7,756 nt of DNA from Sphingomonadaceae bacterium (GTDB lineage Bacteria > Pseudomonadota > Alphaproteobacteria > Sphingomonadales > Sphingomonadaceae), in NCBI GenBank assembly GCA_947446935.1, contig CANFIV010000063.1:1-7756 (forward strand), written 5' to 3'. Position 1 is the stretch's first letter. The number at the start of each line of letters is the position of its first letter. Positions 6,125 through 7,756 of the stretch are shown here, one piece after another. The notes below the pieces were generated by a model. The model ran no database searches. It saw only the letters and a program-made list of their open reading frames with translations, and had not been told where the DNA came from. Both the position numbers and the translations under genes were made by a program.

Positions 6125-7614
6125 GCGAGGGAATGACCCAACCAGTGGAAATGAAGGATCAGGCAGCGCGCGATGCCGCTGCGCGCGTAGCGGACTATGA
6201 GCACGGCTGGTCTTCAGACATCGAGCAGGAATATGGTCCCAAGGGCCTTTCCGAAGACACAGTGCGCTATATTTCGGCCAAGAAAGATGAGCCGGAATGG
6301 ATGCTTCAGTGGCGCTTGAAGGCCTATCGCCACTGGCTGACGATGCCCACACCCGATTGGGCCAAGCTGAACATCCCGCCGATCGACTATCAGGACGCCT
6401 ATTACTGGGCCGCGCCCAAGGCGAAACCGAAGCTCGGCAGCCTTGATGAGGTCGATCCCGAGATTCTGCGCATTTATGAAAAGCTCGGCATTCCCTTGGC
6501 GGAGCAGGAAGTGCTCGCCGGGGTGGAAGGCGCGCGGCGCGTTGCGGTCGATGCGGTGTTCGACAGTGTTTCGGTGGCAACCACCTTCCGCAAAGAGCTC
6601 GAATCGGCAGGCGTGATCTTTCGCTCGATCAGCGAGGCGATCCGCGAATACCCGGAGCATGTCCGCAAGTGGCTGGGCAAAGTCGTGCCGATGCAGGACA
6701 ACTACTTTGCGGCGCTGAATTGTGCTGTCTTTTCGGACGGTACCTTTGTCTACATCCCCGAGGGCGTGCGCTGCCCGATGGAGCTTTCGACCTATTTCCG
6801 CATCAATGCGGAAAACACCGGGCAGTTTGAGCGGACGCTGATCGTGGCGGACAAGGGCAGCCACGTCTCGTACCTCGAGGGCTGCACCGCGCCGATGCGC
6901 GACGAGAACCAGCTGCACGCTGCCGTGGTCGAACTGGTCGCGCTCGACGATGCCGAGATCAAGTATACCACCGTGCAGAACTGGTACCCCGGCGATGCGA
7001 ACGGCAAGGGCGGGATCTACAATTTCGTGACCAAGCGCGCGCTCTGCCAGGGCGCGCGCAGCAAGGTTTCGTGGACTCAGGTGGAAACCGGCTCGGCGAT
7101 CACGTGGAAGTATCCGAGCTGCGTGCTCAACGGTGAAGGCTCGGTCGGCGAGTTTTATTCGGTGGCGGTGACCAACAATCACCAGCAGGCCGATACTGGC
7201 ACCAAGATGATCCACAACGGCAAGAACACGCGCTCGACGATCGTGTCGAAGGGGATCAGCGCGGGGAAATCGAACAACACCTATCGCGGGCTCGTGCGTG
7301 TGGCTCCGCAGGCCGAGGGCGTGCGCAACTTCACCCAGTGCGATTCGCTGCTGCTCGGCGCGGACTGCGGGGCGCATACGGTGCCCTATATCGAAGTTCG
7401 CAACCCCAGCGCGACGATCGAGCACGAGGCGACCACGAGCAAGATTTCAGACGACCAGCTGTTCTACGCCATGCAACGCGGCCTCGCACAGGAAGATGCT
7501 ATCGCACTGATCGTGAACGGGTTCGCGCGCGAGGTGCTGCAACAGCTGCCGATGGAATTCGCGGTCGAGGCGCAGAAGCTGCTTGGCATCAGTCTTGAAG
7601 GATCAGTGGGTTGA
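6121..7614 (+). CDS. sufB: SufB, Fe-S cluster assembly scaffold protein
   Basis: SufB is the scaffold subunit of the cytosolic SufBC2D complex, on which sulfur from SufS/SufE and iron are built into clusters. The 497 residues match the family's usual length (E. coli 495). The N-terminal region runs from [20 protein letters not shown] (26-45) through [13 protein letters not shown] (56-68) to [16 protein letters not shown] (86-100). A beta-helix core follows, including [19 protein letters not shown] (201-219) and [20 protein letters not shown] (343-362). Near the end, [18 protein letters not shown] (403-420) contains Cys407, equivalent to the essential Cys405 of E. coli SufB, and IEHEATTSK (433-441) carries conserved acidic residues of the SufB-SufD interface. 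The ATG at 6121 overlaps the regulator stop (ATGA) without its own Shine-Dalgarno; an in-frame ATG at 6133 is the alternative, and the true start is uncertain by four codons. No sulfur-carrier or ATPase gene is visible, but sufC, sufD and sufS are expected beyond the right edge. Confidence 0.97.
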   Translation: MSEGMTQPVEMKDQAARDAAARVADYEHGWSSDIEQEYGPKGLSEDTVRYISAKKDEPEWMLQWRLKAYRHWLTMPTPDWAKLNIPPIDYQDAYYWAAPKAKPKLGSLDEVDPEILRIYEKLGIPLAEQEVLAGVEGARRVAVDAVFDSVSVATTFRKELESAGVIFRSISEAIREYPEHVRKWLGKVVPMQDNYFAALNCAVFSDGTFVYIPEGVRCPMELSTYFRINAENTGQFERTLIVADKGSHVSYLEGCTAPMRDENQLHAAVVELVALDDAEIKYTTVQNWYPGDANGKGGIYNFVTKRALCQGARSKVSWTQVETGSAITWKYPSCVLNGEGSVGEFYSVAVTNNHQQADTGTKMIHNGKNTRSTIVSKGISAGKSNNTYRGLVRVAPQAEGVRNFTQCDSLLLGADCGAHTVPYIEVRNPSATIEHEATTSKISDDQLFYAMQRGLAQEDAIALIVNGFAREVLQQLPMEFAVEAQKLLGISLEGSVG

Positions 7615-7622
7615 GCGAAGTC

Positions 7623-7756
7623 ATGACACTGACGGTGCGGCCCGTTGCCGGGAATGACGCCGCCGATCTGGCTGAACTGCTCAATGCGGTCATCGCGGCG
7701 GGCGGGACGACTGCGCTGGAAGAGCCCTTTGCGCCGGAACGGTTGGCGGAGACCTA
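7623..7756 (+). CDS. GNAT-family N-acetyltransferase, N-terminal fragment (gene continues past the right edge)
   Basis: From the ATG at 7623 the frame is open to the window edge, giving 44 complete codons that begin MTLTVRPVAGNDAADLAELL. The VRP start, the Asp-Ala-rich helix and the following AVIAAGGTTALEEPF are typical of the first strand and helices of GNAT acetyltransferases, which move an acetyl group from acetyl-CoA to an amine. The acetyl-CoA-binding motif (Q/R-x-x-G-x-G/A) is beyond the window, so the family call rests on the N-terminus only. A TTG at 7611, in the same frame and overlapping the sufB stop as TTGA, is an alternative start: AAGGA (7598-7602) sits 8 nt before it, a better fit than for the ATG, which is 20 nt away. 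Either way the gene is tightly joined to sufB and likely belongs to the suf transcript, in the place where sufC usually stands. Confidence 0.7.
   Translation, partial: MTLTVRPVAGNDAADLAELLNAVIAAGGTTALEEPFAPERLAET

Noticed and set aside
6214..7425. 403-residue open frame antisense to sufB
   Set aside because: It lies wholly inside a certain sufB gene, in the mirrored codon frame that stays open in GC-rich DNA. Its composition (many His, Arg, Ala, Asp) fits no known fold.

Overview
The window looks like an ordinary chromosomal stretch of a GC-rich alphaproteobacterium, most likely a sphingomonad (Novosphingobium, Erythrobacter or Sphingopyxis type). That placement is an inference from protein character (the SUF regulator and SufB, the class 2 PyrD, the FadD15-like ligase) and GC-rich codon use; I could not run a search. 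I see no mobile elements, CRISPR arrays, tRNA or rRNA genes, and no phage genes.

Left part, all on the minus strand and read right to left: pyrD (quinone-dependent dihydroorotate dehydrogenase, 5251-4220), ggt (gamma-glutamyltransferase, 4209-2434), a long-chain acyl-CoA synthetase (2317-473, GTG start), and the first 147 codons of an SDR-family oxidoreductase that runs off the left edge (443 to 1). The spacings are 10, 116 and 29 nt. pyrD-ggt and ligase-SDR therefore look like cotranscribed pairs. The 116-nt gap between them holds a weak promoter candidate and no clear terminator.

Middle: a 420-nt divergent intergenic region (5252-5671) separates pyrD from the rightward genes. It holds the clearest RNA signal of the window, a plus-strand intrinsic terminator (5500-5534). 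No gene on that strand lies immediately upstream, so a short untranslated transcript of about 110 nt, either a small RNA or a terminated leader, is possible. Closer to the next gene lie a weak promoter candidate and an imperfect inverted repeat that partly resembles an IscR type 1 site.

Right part, plus strand: an Rrf2/IscR-type regulator of the SUF iron-sulfur system (5672-6124) overlaps sufB (6121-7614) by ATGA. sufB is followed at once by the start of a GNAT-family acetyltransferase gene that runs off the right edge. This is the head of a suf operon: the regulator probably senses Fe-S status and controls its own operon, and SufB is the scaffold on which clusters are built. sufC, sufD and sufS are not in view; a GNAT gene occupies the place where sufC commonly follows sufB.

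I found no convincing new biological system. The most useful leads are the terminator-ended putative small transcript, the candidate operator, the cysteine spacing of the regulator, and the acetyltransferase placed inside the suf operon.
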